Shown: in pieces, positions 33,387 to 44,928 of the stretch | How positions within the stretch are numbered: the stretch's first letter is position 1 | Layout of the letters: each line of letters begins with the position of its first letter | From: Stemphylium vesicarium | Taxonomy: Eukaryota; Ascomycota; Dothideomycetes; Pleosporales; Pleosporaceae | Direction of reading: 5' to 3' | DNA: 64,000 nt | Assembly: GCA_004380135.1 (NCBI GenBank) | Contig: QXCR01000121.1 | Coordinates: 26,187 to 90,186, forward strand | Position numbers and translations under genes: made by a program | Notes under the pieces: model-generated | Databases searched by the model: none | What the model saw: the letters and a program-made list of their open reading frames with translations, nothing else | What the model was told of the DNA's origin: nothing

Positions 33387-35195
33387 ATGGCGGACTTTAC
33401 CCCAGCGCAACAAAAGCCAATACACTCGCTTGTTCTGGACACCGGACCACTCATCAAGAACGCTATTTCAATTTCGACGATTATCAACGCTGCAGAAGAG
33501 CTCTACACTACTCCCGCTATCCTGTCCGAAATCCGAGATGAAGCCACACGATCACGTGTACAGACCACCCTTGTTCCCTTCCTGAAGATTAGAAACCCCA
33601 GTCCAGCCAGTTATGACGCTGTCATCGCCTTTAGCAAGAAGACCGGCGATCATGCAGTACTCAGCAGACAGGATCTTGGCATCTTGGCGCTAGCGTACGA
33701 GGTGCACTGTGAAAGGAATGGTGGAAACTGGGGGCTGAGAGAAGCACCAAAGGGAGAAGTGAAGAGGAGGCCGGAGGAGATTGAGGCGGAGGCTGAGAAA
33801 GAGAAGAACCCCGCAGCTGCGGCTGAGGGTGGCTCGTCGAAATCGGCGAGTAAGCGTAGGCGCAGGGCGGCCAAGGCTAGCCAGACGGCTGGAGATGTCG
33901 CCGAGGACGCATCTGAAGTGGCAAAGATTGATGCGGCTGAATGTGCCGAGCCAGAGGAACTCGATGAAGGCTGGGAGCAGCCTACTGGCAAGCGCGCAGC
34001 CAAGGCCAGGGCCCCAAAATCTACCAAGTTCAACTTCAAGCCCGCTGAAGAGGCCGAGACTGAATCAAGCGCGACTCCGCAACAGGATGGGCAGCCTGCT
34101 CTAGAGGAAGCGGATGTGGATGGCGGCGTTGCGGTCACTCAAGAGCAAATGGAGGAGCAGATACAAGAGCAGGTTGTAGCGCAAGTTCAAGATCAAATCC
34201 ACGAGCAGGTACAGGACCAGATTCACGAGCAGCTCGAGAACAAAGGTCAAGAGAAGCTCGAAAGTCACGCCGTAGAGCAAGCAGAGCAGAAGATTGAGGA
34301 GCAAGTCCAGGAACAGGTTCAAGAGCGACTTCAAGAACAGCTTGGAGAGCAGGGACTGATTGACCGGTCCGCAGCGGTCGAAATACCCAGCGCGAACATC
34401 CACATTGACCAAAAGGCCGAGCTCTCCATCGCGCCCGAGCAGCAAGAAAATGCGTCACAGGAGCCAATCCTCGAGCACTCCATGGCCAACCTCTCCATCT
34501 CCCAACAACCCACACCCCCTACGACGGACGACTCAGCCGGCGACTCAGACTCCGACGGCGACTGGATCACACCGACGAACCTCACCGAGCATCAAGCCAA
34601 AGACTCTAGCCTCCAACCTCACATCCACACAGCATCCAATCCGCAACTCGACGTGGCGACTATGACGACCGACTTCGCGATGCAAAACGTGCTTCTACAG
34701 ATGAACCTCCAGCTCCTCTCGACAAACATGCAACGCATCAAAAACGTAACTACAAAAGTACTCCGCTGCCACGCCTGTTTCAACATCGTCAAGCAGATGG
34801 ACAAGCAATTCTGCCCGCGCTGCGGCCAAGCCACCCTCCAACGCGTCTCGTGCAGCACCAATGCCAAAGGCGAGTTCCGCATCCACCTCGCCCGCAACTA
34901 CACATACAACAAGCGCGGCGACAAATACAGCATCCCGAAGCCCATCGCCGGCACCGCGAACACCAAGTGGAGCGCCGGCCAAGGCGGAGGCAAAGGCGGT
35001 TGGGGTCGCGACCTCATCCTTGCAGAGGACCAGAAGGAATATACGAAGCGCATGGAAACCGACAAGAGGAACCGAACTAGGGATCTCATGGACGAGAACT
35101 ATCTGCCGAGTATCCTGACAGGTGATAGGGCGAAGACGGGGGGTAGGGTTAAGGTGGGTGCGGGGAGGAACGTGAATGCGAAGAAAAGGGCGTAA
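33387..35195 (+). CDS. NOB1: NOB1, endonuclease for 20S pre-rRNA 3'-end processing
   Basis: An intronless 602-residue frame. The N-terminal PIN domain (about residues 10-105) has the acidic catalytic signature LVLDTGPLIK and the downstream DLGILALAYEVH helix. The C-terminal zinc ribbon carries VLRCHACFNIV and KQFCPRCGQATLQRVS, then the NOB1 tail (YSIPKPIAGTANTKW, GWGRDLILAEDQKEY, SILTGDR). NOB1 cuts pre-40S rRNA at site D in the cytoplasm. The middle is unusually long: a Lys/Ala-rich stretch, then about 80 residues of Gln/Glu-rich repeats (residues about 253-335, units such as EQVQDQIHEQ) likely to form a coiled coil. Yeast and human NOB1 are shorter (roughly 410-460 residues). The identity is very secure. 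Confidence 0.97.
   Translation: MADFTPAQQKPIHSLVLDTGPLIKNAISISTIINAAEELYTTPAILSEIRDEATRSRVQTTLVPFLKIRNPSPASYDAVIAFSKKTGDHAVLSRQDLGILALAYEVHCERNGGNWGLREAPKGEVKRRPEEIEAEAEKEKNPAAAAEGGSSKSASKRRRRAAKASQTAGDVAEDASEVAKIDAAECAEPEELDEGWEQPTGKRAAKARAPKSTKFNFKPAEEAETESSATPQQDGQPALEEADVDGGVAVTQEQMEEQIQEQVVAQVQDQIHEQVQDQIHEQLENKGQEKLESHAVEQAEQKIEEQVQEQVQERLQEQLGEQGLIDRSAAVEIPSANIHIDQKAELSIAPEQQENASQEPILEHSMANLSISQQPTPPTTDDSAGDSDSDGDWITPTNLTEHQAKDSSLQPHIHTASNPQLDVATMTTDFAMQNVLLQMNLQLLSTNMQRIKNVTTKVLRCHACFNIVKQMDKQFCPRCGQATLQRVSCSTNAKGEFRIHLARNYTYNKRGDKYSIPKPIAGTANTKWSAGQGGGKGGWGRDLILAEDQKEYTKRMETDKRNRTRDLMDENYLPSILTGDRAKTGGRVKVGAGRNVNAKKRA
34141..34350 (+). repeat. In-frame degenerate repeat in NOB1 (Gln/Glu heptad-like units)
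   Basis: DNA units resembling CAGGTTCAAGAGCAG recur with variation and keep the frame open. They encode repeats of the EQVQEQ and DQIHEQ type. The pattern looks like a coding minisatellite that could vary in copy number. Confidence 0.75.
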
Positions 35196-36954
35196 GGCAA
35201 GAGGTGCAAGGGAGATGATTAAGTGAGGGTATGTAGACATAGGTTCACATGCGCGCGGATGATACAGGATGGGCGGAAGGACGATCGGGTTACCCATATC
35301 GCTGGGTTTGGGAGGCGTCTATGGGCGTTGGAGGAAAAAAGGGTCGTGGCTCATTTTCATTCGTCACTTTTACACATCGCGCATCATAGAAATCTATCTT
35401 CCATCGTTGGGTTAGATTACGGCATCTTAAAAGGTTCATTGTCACATGTCGTTCGTTTCCCTTTTCTAGTTCTTTCCCATCTCAACACGTGCGGCATCCT
35501 TCCCTTCCCTTCCTCGTGCCCACTTGCCTGCAGCACTGCGGCCCAGAATTTCCCTTCACCGCACATCCCTCACCTCAACTACCGCTCATCTCACATCTCA
35601 GTTCACGACTCAGTCTCCTTACCTTTCCTACGAGTTGAATACTCCATCCGACCTAGCAACCCCCCCTGGCGGTTCTGCGCCATGCACACAAGCGGCGTAG
35701 TCCACCAAGTAGCCCCGGTACTGGCTCGGTAAGACAACTGAGAGCGACTAAGCGTCCAACGTCGTCGGTTAAGGTATGCGTTGAATCCTATTTCGACATC
35801 TAGGTCTCCAACGCAAGGGATTGAAGCCCGCAGGCTTATACTCGGGGTTTCCCCCAAGCCGGGGAATAGCGAATTAACTAGGGCAACTTGCTCTTTGCAG
35901 ATGCGTATGCATTTAAAGCGCGGCTGCGGATGTGTGGCGCAGGCGCGGGTCATCAGTGCGAAGATCGGAAAAGCTTGGTTGTGGCTTGTGTACGGTCAGA
36001 TGAGAGGAAGTCTATACGAGGAGGCTGAATGGGAGTGTGTGCTGAGTGAGCTGGGTGGATACCGATTGGAATAGACGCGAGTTACGAGATACGGGGTCTC
36101 GAGGATAGGCGCATGTGGTCGCATCTTGCCAATGGCTTGGAGGATGTTGTTGTTGAGTTGTAGTCTTCCTTCGTCGTCTTGGATCTGCAGCAGCTTGGCC
36201 CAGATCACTACGATTAAAGTATGTATCTAACTCGGCAGTCTCGCACCATACAATCTCCATTACAGTTCTATTCATCGTCTATTGTCGCTTCCAGACGTAC
36301 ATGCAGCATTAGCGCGCATCGCATCTTCCATCCGACGGGCGTATCGCACTGGTGCGAGATAGAGGCTCAGTGCATTATTCGCGCTCACGATTGCTTTCTC
36401 CGACCAGTCGGAGCCCGTAGCTAGACGTGTGAACGTGCGTGCAGCTCCGCTCTCGTATCACCTACAGCCGCGAGACAAGCGGAAAAAGTGGCGTAAGACG
36501 TTCTTGACAGGCCCGTTCTGTACCACCACACAGAACCCTTACATAGACCTCACGTGGGCTGCGCCCACAACGCCTTCGCTTACGTGAAGATCCACACCTT
36601 TTCAGCATGGCCGGGGTGGATTTGACTCGGAGAAGCCAGCAATTTAGCCAACGGGCATGGGTTCTGGATGCGGAGCGCTTCCTGATGCGAAGTGTGTGTG
36701 CTGGCAGTGCATTGTGAGAGGGCGTCGTGAAGGAGGAATGGGTGGGCCTGAAGCGTCTTGTCTAAGCAAATGCGAGTTGACCAACGGGATGGCAGAGCGG
36801 CTGTCATGTGGATGGTGGGTAATGGGGGTGGTGTAAGTAAATACAAAGAGGGCTGGCCGTTTATTCATCTCGTGGAAGCTGAATTTTTATTTTTTCTCTT
36901 CTTTCCATTGCATAGCTTGATTTGGCATTGGTTTGGCTTTTTGATTTGTGCGAT
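35196..36954. other. Intergenic, nothing recognised
   Basis: About 1.8 kb with no supported gene. Frames around 35220-35730 and 35780-36070 lack domains and overlap antisense frames. Confidence 0.45.
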
Positions 36955-38313
36955 ATGGCGATCATTAGTATACTTAACGCCTGGACTTCGGTCCCTAGAT
37001 CTTATCTCCGACAGGTATGTTTTCTCAGAGTACTACTTTGCTATAATGTCGATTGGATGCTCAAATAGCCCAGCTTTCGAAGTCTCTCTACCCTCCCAAA
37101 TGCACGGAGACTCCGAAAACTTCTCTGTCTGCTCCGCATGATGCCTCGACAAAGTACAGTGATCATCGGGCGGAGATCATAGCTCGACTCCGTGGCCAAG
37201 AGATCCATGTCCCGGATGTTTACTACATCTACGCTGACTGGGAGGCCAAAGTACATCCTGATGTTGATGTGTTGAGGCATCATTTAGAGGGATACTTTGA
37301 GAAGTTTATCAGTACGGAAAGCATCAGGAAGAAGCAGAGAAAGGTCGACAATGGCCTTTGTGTTGGACACTTCTGGACTCATGTTCCTTCAGATAGATTC
37401 CTCATCCTTGGGGAATTGGTTGCGTGGGTATGTTGTGAAGTGCCGCTTTATCGATGTTGCTGACATGGCTACTAGTTTTTCTTTTGGGATGATGAAATCG
37501 ACTGTGGTACGCTGACTGATGATCGTGATAAGACCGAAGCGTACTGCGATGATACCGTTGAGTTCATTCGGCATTGCTTGCAGCCAGAACTTGAAGGCCA
37601 TATCCCGGCGCCGGGTCGGCTGCATAACTGCGGGCCTTGGGTAAACATGGGACGAGCCATGCAAGAAGGGCAGTCGAAAGGCAAGTTAAGCAATGATTTA
37701 GCTGCGAGATCGAACTAACACACTTCTAGAGGCACGTGATCGTTTCGCTGCGACGATTTACGACTTCGTCCTCGGCGTTCGCACTTCCCAGGCTACATGG
37801 GCCCAGGGTATATCCACGCTCGAAGACTATACGGCACGCCGATTGCGGACAGTGGGCACAAACCCGTGTATCGCAGTCATGCAATGGGCATACGGACTGA
37901 CCCTTCCTCAATCAGTCTGGGATCACGAAGCCATGGTTGCCATTACCCGCGAAGTCGCCATTAGCGATTTCCTATGGAACGATATCGTAAGTCTCAGAAA
38001 AGAGATTGATGATGGTGATATCGATTCTGCGATCCCTGTCATTGTATGGAATGAGGGTTGCAGTGCGCAGGTCGCAGTTGACAGGTGCGTGAATATGGTA
38101 GAAGAGAGCTGGAAGAGGCTACTGGAAGCGGAGGAGAGGCTGGAGGATGCGCATGCTAGCGAGCCTGAACAGATCATGAGTGATATCAAGACGCTAATTG
38201 GTGGCTGCAAGGATGTGCTTGTGGGACATATGGTGTATTCGCTGAAGATTCCTCGCAACATGTCGGCGGCCAGGATGAGCGAAAAAGATTGCAGCTTCCG
38301 TATCTTGTTGTGA
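36955..38313 (+). CDS. Class I terpene synthase (sesquiterpene-cyclase type)
   Basis: Exons 36955-37014, 37074-37427, 37476-37680 and 37730-38313 give 400 residues. The first exon is the least certain. The N-terminal region contains LRGQEIHVPDVYY. The metal-binding motif sits right after the second intron (FFFWDDEIDCG, residues about 139-149, a DDxxD variant), and the NSE motif is complete (NDIVSLRKE, residues 290-298). These bind the Mg-diphosphate cluster that ionises prenyl diphosphate; farnesyl diphosphate is the usual substrate for this size class. The third intron (37681-37729, 49 nt) uses a GC donor in strong context (AAAG|GCAAGT) and an AG acceptor, and is needed to keep the frame. 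No P450, transferase or regulator gene adjoins it, so it may act alone or with unlinked enzymes. The product cannot be predicted. Confidence 0.93.
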
Positions 38314-41300
38314 GGTGCTCGGGGATTGGCGGAAGAAATGAAGATTGCCTGGATACTTTGTCTTTACATGGTAGCTGTGATGTACATAGAGTGTGAGCGA
38401 CTTCTGAATGTAGGGATGTTCTCGGCAATCTTCTGTCGCTTCTCTTCCCTAAATGATTTGGCACACGTACTCCAGCGGTTCTTCTATACGTCTTGTACAC
38501 TCGTTCCCACGAGAACTACGTGGCTTTTCCGATCGATTCCAGGCGAATTGAGGTGATGGCGCGATGAGAGCTTCGCCTAGCAACTCGTGTGTTTACTGGC
38601 GTCATCAACTGCCTTGCACGGGGGAAGACGTAGCCACGCAGGCCTCCTTAGATTGAGGACAGTTCACGCAATCCCACGAGAAGTGGGGCAATTATTAGGA
38701 GCCCAGAAGCGACTAAATGAGGGGTCAAACATAGAATTGGCCTGCTGGCGTGCGAGACATCGGGTGTCGTCGTGCGAACCATTTTCAGGCAAACAGTCGC
38801 GTGATATGGGCGAATCGTGATTGGCTGAGGGGGCGAGGGTATGAATCGCCTCGAGGAAAGAAGCGTCGCCTGGTCCCTGCCAGTCTTAGCTCCCGCATCG
38901 AAAGCTCAACCTCACTCAGACTCTGTCTCACGTCTCTTGCATGCCATCAACTTCCTCTGACAGTCTTGAAGTCCACGGTGGGCGATTTTGGCTCTCCACG
39001 TCCCAACCTGCGCCGAGGATGTACGAACGTGGTGGCCATCGCTGCAGCGCCCCTGAGATTCCTCCGCCGCTTAGCGGCATACCACAAGGTCCAGCCGGCC
39101 CCTCGACCACGCTTCGTATACGTTTATTCGCCCCTAGGTCGACGTCCCCACATCGATTCCGAGAATTCGTTCGGTACGGGCGATAGCCGCCACCCGAGAA
39201 ACGTTTGTCGGGTCTCAGGCGATTCTATCGTCTTTCGATTGGGAGATATCGCTAGCGAGCAGGCGGCTGGAGGCTTCCGGGCTTCGAGGTCCTTGCATGG
39301 AAGCCGTTTCGTGGCAACTTCGCAAAGGTTGTTTGGTCTACAATGCTGTCAGATCAGCGCAAACATGGCGGGCAGCTCAAATTGAAATTCCTCTGTCTCA
39401 GCAGAGAATAGTAGAGTTGTGCCTGCTCTGATTAGCTCCTCATCTGTTCTCTTCGGTTCTGGCTGACACAAGAAAAGGTGGACGAACGAGATGTGTACCT
39501 TCATGTACCTTGTCGCAACGCTGATGCCCACTTGGCAGTTGACCCTAGTCCGCCGGCAGTCTTTGCCGCAAAAGCATCAAGGTCCAGCTCTTCTTATCCA
39601 CTTGAAATTACGTTTTTCTTTGAGCCCTTGTGATTTGCTCATGGCTGCGGCGCCGCCCTCCTAACCAATGAATGCCATCGACTTTGGCCCGCGAAAGTGA
39701 ACAGCTTGCAAGAGATTGTGAGGGGGCGTCTCATATTATCACCTCCGTTCACTCACATGTTGCAGTCCAGAACACCGTCCAGCTACCCAGGGAAGGATCA
39801 TGGTCGCACGGACCTAATTTTCGACTACTCCAGGGCAGGTCTCCGTGGTATGGCTTCCATTGAGCAAGGTGGCTAAGCTGAGAGTTCGCACCACTAAGAA
39901 CAGCTTCACATTGTAGGGTCGAGCGAACGTCCCATTACTCCTGTGCACGTTGTCATGACAAGAGCACGCTTATCGGCCGTAGGGTGTCATTAGTTCCTCG
40001 CTTGGCCATGGTGTCTGGGTTACGGATGTGCTGAGCAACCCGTGCGGGGTTGTAGTCTGAGTCTGCCTTATCTGACCAGCCCCTAGACTCGAGAACAGCC
40101 GCGAACACGGCAGGATTGGATCGTAACAGGGCTTCGTCTCTGCACAAGTGCTGGCATGTCCCACCCCGTTCAATTGGGCATTGAGGCGCGATGGTGGGCG
40201 CATGACCAGGTTCGCGACGGACGCTCGCCTCCAGGTTGGTTTTGACCGGTGAGTATCTCTTCGCAGTTTCCGCCGAGACGCGTCGCTTTCAACGTGGATG
40301 TGTTCCTGCAAGGGTCGATGTCCGGTGAAGGATTTATACGATCCTGCAGGTCGAAGGGACAGCTCGATCAGCAAGCTGTTGGCGCCGACCAGGTAAGGGG
40401 AAGCACACCCGATTCCTTCATGAGTAGCGCCACGCAGTATAACCAATTGAATGATGCGTATAATGAGGCAGACAGGTCGTAAGGCAAACGTGCAGAAGGA
40501 CCTTTGTGGATGTTGGCACGTCAGCCGCATCCTGCGAGCGCCTATTTAATACCGGCGTGCCCTCGACTTTCGGAACTAGGGAAACGGGATCAGTAAACGA
40601 TTGAAACTGAAAGACAGATGCTACTTACCAAAAATGCGTCGCATAGCCGCCGAGTAGTCCTCAGCCATCGGACGCAATCGCCGCTCGACTGATCGACACA
40701 TTAAGCGCCCACGCATGAAGGTCGGCCAGCAACGCTCCTACGACGGCTTATAACCCCTCTTTGCTACGCAGAGCCGCATGCTCCAGTCGCTGTCGCCCAC
40801 ACTCAAGCACGTGCAGATCTCAACCAGGAGAAATGGCGCGACCATACAAACGAAGCAACCAGTCAGTTTACTTCTGGTCTCTCTTCCGGCCTAGGACGGG
40901 TCAAAGAAATGGTAATGCCATTTCCGATGCTTCTTAGGAATGCAAGTCTCCACTGTCAAGCACAACTTTCGCCATCAGTCGGCCTCGTCGTCGAGCTATC
41001 CGCGGAGATTCCCGATTCTTGCACCACACCTTGGAATGACAGACCTCGTTCAGCATCTCTCTAGCCGGATTCTCGACGGACGAGTTCTTCCGTGAACTCA
41101 TACCAATTGCCGCGCTGGACGGCAGACACAGGGCGCCTCGCTAGGAGGGATCCACCCTCGAGCTCTCTTGCGTAGGCGCCGTAGCACTCCAACCGTTGGT
41201 TAGCCGGCTGCGAAAACCGGTTACTCTTCCTGCAGAATATGAAACTACAACAAACGCAATGTTCGGCTAGCTGGTACCGATGATTTTTGCTGAGTTGCAG

Positions 41301-41860
41301 CTGACGGAGTCGATAGCCACGAGGACCCCACAATCACGACGCCGCCGCCGAAGACACGATAAGCCCTCATCCTTTCACGAGCTGCTTAATTCATCTGACA
41401 GTGTTGCCAATACATTGCCTTCCCGACGTCCGCCGGACGACATCTTCCAATCGGCGAGATGAACCAACTATACAATGTAATGTATTCACGGCCCGTGGTA
41501 GCAATGGCACACAGCGGGGTAATGGAACTGAGCTGGCTTCCTATCGCATGCTTCCTGCAGCCAACGTAGGATCCTGCGCGCCATGCCTGTTTAACAGCAC
41601 TTCCGGCTTATCAGAGGCTTCCTATAGATTTCCTTTCCCGCTTTGCTGTCATGTACGAGCTTGTCGTCTGACCTTCCGACAAGGATGGTTCTTCTCAGGA
41701 GCAGCAGTACGCAGAGCCGCACGGCAGATGAAAGGATAAAGGAGTCTGTATGCGGGACGACTGTGGCGGTTCCAGGTAGTGTGAGCCCAACTACGACACA
41801 GTCGCATACGTCATAATTTTCGTCCAAGGATTATCACGCGGAAGATAGCGTTGCTAAGCA
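38314..41860. other. Long intergenic stretch, nothing recognised
   Basis: About 3.5 kb. Frames of 60-210 codons occur (for example 38750-39385 and 39970-40530) but begin without ATG or lack any domain, and frames on the two strands overlap. It might carry regulatory RNA, decayed genes or mobile-element relics, but none is identifiable. Confidence 0.45.
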
Positions 41861-42717
41861 ATGGCAGTTTCCACGGTGAGCCCTGCTTATTTGTAACCAA
41901 AGGTATTGGACTGATTAGAAAGACTCGGCAGCCGCCTTTCATCTTTCGGATTGACGAGATATGTGCCGGCGTGGAAAATCCCCCGAACCATGATGGGCAT
42001 GGTAATTGGAGACCTTCAACATATCGGACCTCAAGTCAAAATGCACATCCTGGCATAGGATCCTCCGGACAGTACTGGCTATGCGACGGCCAGAGTATTG
42101 TTCGGCTTGCGCAGCCTCCTGCGGGGGCCCAGCTATACAAGACGTTCTCGGTATACTATGTTGGTGGCGTTGGATACTGGGTGCTGGAAGGTGATGCCCG
42201 GGCCCCTACACCGGGCACGAATTTTCAAAGGCTCACCTTCGACTGTTACGACCAGGCCAGTGGCACGTCATACTTGACAAACGCTGGGCAGTTGGCCACG
42301 CTCCGTCTGCAGCCCTTGAACCCCCGCTGGGCCAACATGCTACTACCAAGGACCTACCACAGCCCTGTCATTGCGCAGAGTAACGGACAGGGACCAGGTG
42401 GATTAATCGGAGATCTGCCCATCTTCATTGCGCTCATGGCCCTTACTACTTCGCCACAGGAACTCCCAGGTGTCATCCCTTGGATGTTCAGAGGGGGATC
42501 GTGGCAACCAACGCATAACTGGATTCGAGTTAGTAAGGGTGCCATCCTGATCTGAACATAAATGCGTCACTGACCTTTCACAGCGGATAGTGGACGAGGC
42601 GTCGTCGTCGCGGTTTATACTTGCCCACCCGGCCAATGCCAACTGTGGCCAGCCGGGTCAACAGCCCGCAACCTTTACGATATCGAGATAGGCAATTACG
42701 GAGAGTACTTTGTCTAG
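41861..42717 (+). CDS. Stand-alone copy of the unknown domain found at the C-terminus of the zinc-finger gene
   Basis: Proposed exons are 41861-41875, 41932-42532 and 42584-42717, giving 249 residues. Introns are 56 nt (GTGAGC...GGCAG) and 51 nt (GTAAGG...TCACAG), both in phase. The tiny first exon supplies the only suitable ATG and is the least certain part. The protein is essentially one domain that aligns along its length with residues about 684-908 of the zinc-finger gene product. Matching landmarks are FIFRIDEI against YYFRIDEV, DGQSI against NGQSI, LYKTFSVYYVGGVGYWVLEGDA against the equivalent YKTHSVFYRGG segment, LIGDLPIFIALMA against LKGDLPIFLALIA, and RGVVVAVY against RGVVVHVY. There is no signal peptide or membrane helix. 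The family is unrecognised. Two intact, differently spliced copies argue for a selected fold. Confidence 0.7.
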
Positions 42718-43379
42718 AGGCCCGTGGTTTGGCATTCACGCTACAATGGGGATGTTGACCATCGCCTCTGCCACCCTTTCGTTGCCTTGTTATCACCTAT
42801 TCGATTTCCTTTTACTGCGCAAGTCCTACAATCGACGAGCCTTTTTACGCCTCCCGCCAGGTCAGTCTACCATCGCAACTCACGCCTCCTGCGGCAGCCG
42901 CTGCACGATTTTACGAACGCTGTCAGATTCTTGTTTCCCTTCAACGAAATTGCCCCTGTTATCATCTTTGGGATTAGTCCTAGCTACAAATACGTTTTCC
43001 AATTTACACATATTCAACATCAAGTACATGCTTTGACGTCAGAAAACCTTGATATCGGAAATCCTCACACAAGCCTTGTCTCGGGCATACAGTCGTCTAG
43101 ACACACCGTCTTGCGACTACACCGCAGCTTACTTTTGACATACAGCTCATAAAATTTCCTTCCCCCTTATCTATTCTCTATGAACAAAGTCGTGGATATC
43201 CCAAAAAATACAGTGAGTAGTGTTCCGGAAACGCCGCCCAATGCCCGGATAGCAAATCTGCATCATCGCACGATTCCCCCTTTCGTGGTAAACACAATAT
43301 TCATACACGTGCCTCCATAAAACGTTTATACCCAAGTTTTCCACATCACACACCAACTCTCCACACCCCCGCCTCTCTC
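42718..43379. other. Intergenic between convergent genes, nothing recognised
   Basis: Frames on the plus strand (42724-43152) are Ser/His/Leu-rich, without a domain; they probably arise from pyrimidine-rich sequence. Confidence 0.5.
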
Positions 43380-44339
43380 TTAAGCGATAGGCTTACTCCT
43401 CTCATCCTCGGGCATACGCATATACGCATCAATCGCCGCGGAGAAAACCGCAAAGCCGGCACACCCCACCGCAACAGCCTGAGGCCCGGCATTCCTCGCC
43501 AGAATACCGCCCGTGATACACCCTCCCGCGACACCATTGTAAAGATCGTTCTTGGCGCGGAGGCCCTCGATCGCACACTCAGTACCAGAGAAGATGGCGC
43601 CGACCTTGGCGAAGTTCTTTCCAGACGACACCGACGAGCGGTACATGTCCTTGAGACCTGCGCGGAGCTGTTGTTTGAGGGGGAGGTCGGTGAGGGGGAC
43701 GGCGCCGGTTGCGCTGGGGTTGGGTAGGGTGGCGGCGGCAGTGGAGGGTGTGGGGGTCGATGTGAGGGTTGCGGCGGAGGCGGAGTTGAAGCTGCTTGTA
43801 GCTACTGTTGAGGGTTTTACAGCTGCTGTTGCTGTGATGCCTGGGGCGGTGGTTGTGGGTTTGGTGGCTGGCGGGGTGTTGACTTGGAGGGGCTGCGACA
43901 TTGGGGTGTCGTATCGCATCTGACAAGAGCGTTAGTTTGTGTTCTTTTCTCTTTCGTTGGGAGGGGGGTTGGGATGGAAGTTGACGTACGGAAGACATGA
44001 AGAGTCCGAACATGGCTCCTAGACCTCCTCCCATGACGCCTGCCATTACGGTTTTTCCCATGCAGGACTCCATGCCCATTTGCATCTGTGTCGTCGTTAG
44101 CTGGTGTTCTGAGAGAATGGTCTTTTGAGCTGAGCTTCTTTTTCCCTCATAGGTAGCTGGCACAATGTCTTTCCAAATAATCTGCCAACCATCTACCACC
44201 CACAACCGCAGCCCAAACACAAATCACGAGTTATACGTACCGCCTTCACCATTTGCTGTTCCTGCTCCGACATGCCAGCATTTGGGTTCAAAGCCGCCGG
44301 CATGGCGCCTACGCCACCTACACCTCCTGGAAACGCCAT
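43380..44339 (-). CDS. TIM22: TIM22, mitochondrial inner-membrane carrier translocase subunit
   Basis: Exons 44339-44241, 44085-43990 and 43919-43380 (GT-AG) encode 244 residues. The conserved parts are [10 protein letters not shown] joined to [29 protein letters not shown], and in exon 3 [57 protein letters not shown] and [16 protein letters not shown]. These are the membrane segments and cysteines of TIM22, the channel of the complex that inserts carrier proteins into the mitochondrial inner membrane. A Thr/Ala/Pro-rich linker of about 65 residues between the first and second membrane segments is longer than in yeast and low in complexity. Identity is secure. Confidence 0.96.
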
Positions 44340-44928
44340 GGCTGCTGTTCAAAGAAGGAAGGGAGAGGTACTAGAAGTGTGGGGTAAAAGTGAAGTGGTG
44401 GCTGTTGCGATTGCGATTCCGATGCGCCGCCGCCGCCGCTTAGGAACTTTTGCGGAGTTGAGGGCGGAAGACGGAACATGCCGGCCGGCGGGTAACGTGC
44501 GTCTTGGCAAACCGTGGCAGAAGCGTCCCAACAATCAAAGTAATCCGGTCAGCGGTAGCGGGTAGCGGTAGCAGCGGTGGCGCGCGCACAAATTATCTGG
44601 TAAACTGAAGGGGCGAAAAGGCTGTTTGGGTATGAAGTGTTCAGATTTCTCATTATATGCTTCTTAAATTGACTGTACATGTCTAAACCCTGAAGCTAGG
44701 TTTTTTAATAGAAATCCCAATGTACAATTGCGCCAACGCCATGCTACTGCAACTACTACTACTACTTCTTCTTCTCACTGCTTTTTGAAGAGAAGAAAAG
44801 ACTACAAACCGCCTTCGACAAAATTTCTCTTCCCCCGAAATTGAATCAGACATTGCCGTATAATGGCGTAGCGTCATAATGCTGGATATCGCTTAAAGCA
44901 AATGCCGTTAAATAAAAACAGTGGTTCA
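44340..44928. other. Intergenic with short simple repeats
   Basis: No gene. A GCC trinucleotide run lies near 44424-44439, a GGTAGC-like hexamer array near 44545-44580, and CTA/CTT runs near 44745-44775. Confidence 0.55.

Noticed and set aside
34101..34515. Minus-strand frames opposite NOB1 rich in Leu
   Set aside because: They are the complement of the Gln/Glu repeat in NOB1, so they are a shadow of that repeat.
38750..39385. Plus-strand frame of about 211 codons
   Set aside because: It begins at GTG rather than ATG, overlaps other frames and shows no domain, signal peptide or consistent splice model.
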